From Candidatus Nitrosopumilus sp. (GTDB lineage Archaea > Thermoproteota > Nitrososphaeria > Nitrososphaerales > Nitrosopumilaceae), in contig JABDOO010000030.1 in assembly GCA_013043295.1 (NCBI GenBank), forward strand, positions 1-13,019: 13,019 bases of DNA. The letters run 5' to 3'. This document shows, one piece after another, positions 12,548 through 13,019 of this stretch. The position numbers and the translations under genes were made by a program. The notes beneath the pieces were generated by a model, which made no database searches, was not told where the DNA came from, and saw only the letters and a list, made by a program, of their open reading frames with translations. How positions within the stretch are numbered: the first letter of the stretch is position 1; every line of letters starts with the position of its first letter.

Positions 12548-13019
12548 GTGGTATTATCTCCTTCAATGGAATTTGTATCAAAGTAGTAAAAAATTCCAGA
12601 CAAATCATATCCATTTCTTCCAAGATAGCCTAAGGAATCTGCCTTTTCAGCAAATGAATGGATGGACTCAGGAATTGGATCTGCTGTAATTACAAGATTA
12701 GATAATGCAATGTCTACAACATCATCAGACAAAGGTTGACCTAAATGTGATTTTAAAAAAGTGTTAAACACATCTCTTGTTTCTACAGGATTTTGGTTTA
12801 TCCAATCGACTGTTTGATGATGTGAATCTAAATAATTAGAAAATAATATAGGATTTTTTTCTATAAAATTTACATTTGCAATCAAAAGAACGGATGCAAA
12901 TTCTTGATTAGGCCAAAGTTCTTCTTCAAAGAACAATCGCTGTCCATTTAATTCAGTTTCCAAAATTGTAGCCCAAGGTTCTGCAACCCATGCTCCATCA
13001 ATTTCTCCCTTTACAAATA
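12544..13019 (-). CDS. ABC transporter substrate-binding protein (SsuA/NMT1-THI5-like), C-terminal part
   Basis: C-terminal 157 residues of a periplasmic-type binding protein; the frame remains open through the right edge, so the N-terminus and signal peptide are outside the window. Directly translated edge residues read FVKGEIDGAWVAEPWA, matching the GEIDAAWVPEPWA motif of the NMT1/THI5/SsuA/TauA/NrtA family, where the Glu-Pro-Trp segment lines the ligand cleft. The remaining part includes a helical region with KNPILFSNYLDSHHQTVDWI, usual for the family, and ends with a FYYFDTNSIEG tail. It would capture a small solute and deliver it to the permease encoded two genes downstream. Possible ligands in the family include sulfonates, taurine, nitrate, bicarbonate and thiamine precursors; nothing visible decides between them. 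It is the first gene seen of the operon; its promoter lies beyond the edge. Confidence 0.88.
   Translation of the reverse strand, partial: FVKGEIDGAWVAEPWATILETELNGQRLFFEEELWPNQEFASVLLIANVNFIEKNPILFSNYLDSHHQTVDWINQNPVETRDVFNTFLKSHLGQPLSDDVVDIALSNLVITADPIPESIHSFAEKADSLGYLGRNGYDLSGIFYYFDTNSIEGDNTT

Noticed and set aside
12544..12963. A complete 139-residue protein starting at TTG 12963
   Set aside because: The frame continues upstream without a stop to the window edge and encodes a conserved binding-protein motif there, so this is an internal codon of a longer gene.

Overview
This window is about 34% GC by eye and carries genes typical of an ammonia-oxidising thaumarchaeon (Nitrososphaerota), most probably Nitrosopumilus or a close relative. 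The evidence is eukaryote-like ribosomal proteins L31e and L39e, a copper nitrite-reductase-type multicopper oxidase with an export signal, a very divergent FtsZ homologue, and AT-rich TATA-type promoters about 26-28 bases from start codons, as expected for leaderless archaeal transcripts. From memory, the order nirK / fumarate lyase / methylthiotransferase / ftsZ resembles the Nitrosopumilus maritimus chromosome. The window therefore looks like conserved chromosome rather than an integrated element. I see no tRNA, rRNA, insertion sequence, CRISPR array or attachment site.

Layout. At 1-547 on the minus strand is the 5' part of a NirK-like copper protein, running off the left edge. A 108-base divergent promoter region separates it from a plus-strand pair: a class II fumarase/aspartase-family enzyme and an archaeal tRNA methylthiotransferase, only 3 bases apart. 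A separate FtsZ-like gene follows. Converging on it is the minus-strand pair L39e-L31e, in which the stop of one directly abuts the ATG of the other. Next comes a minus-strand CoA-pyrophosphatase-type Nudix hydrolase, divergent from a short methylenetetrahydrofolate-reductase-like gene. That gene ends tail to tail, with interlocking stop codons, against a minus-strand methionine synthase split over two genes: a homocysteine-binding half upstream, then a pterin-, B12- and AdoMet-activation half. A plus-strand MFS transporter then converges on a tightly overlapping minus-strand ABC import operon (binding protein, ATPase, permease), whose first gene runs off the right edge.

How they fit together. 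The MTHFR-like protein and the two MetH halves form a plausible C1-to-methionine module: methylene carrier to methyl carrier to cobalamin to homocysteine. The Nudix enzyme may trim CoA or related nucleotides. The fumarate lyase could serve the 3-hydroxypropionate/4-hydroxybutyrate cycle used by these archaea. NirK is implicated in their nitrogen metabolism. The ABC operon is of the nitrate/sulfonate/taurine/thiamine-precursor type; its substrate cannot be read from the sequence.

The points most worth a second look are: the FtsZ-like protein, which has lost both its GTP-binding signature and its catalytic loop; the split MetH, whose second gene has only a TTG start; the shortened MTHFR homologue; three perfect 30-bp repeats in the L31e tail; and several dyads placed against promoters. 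No wholly new multi-gene system is evident.
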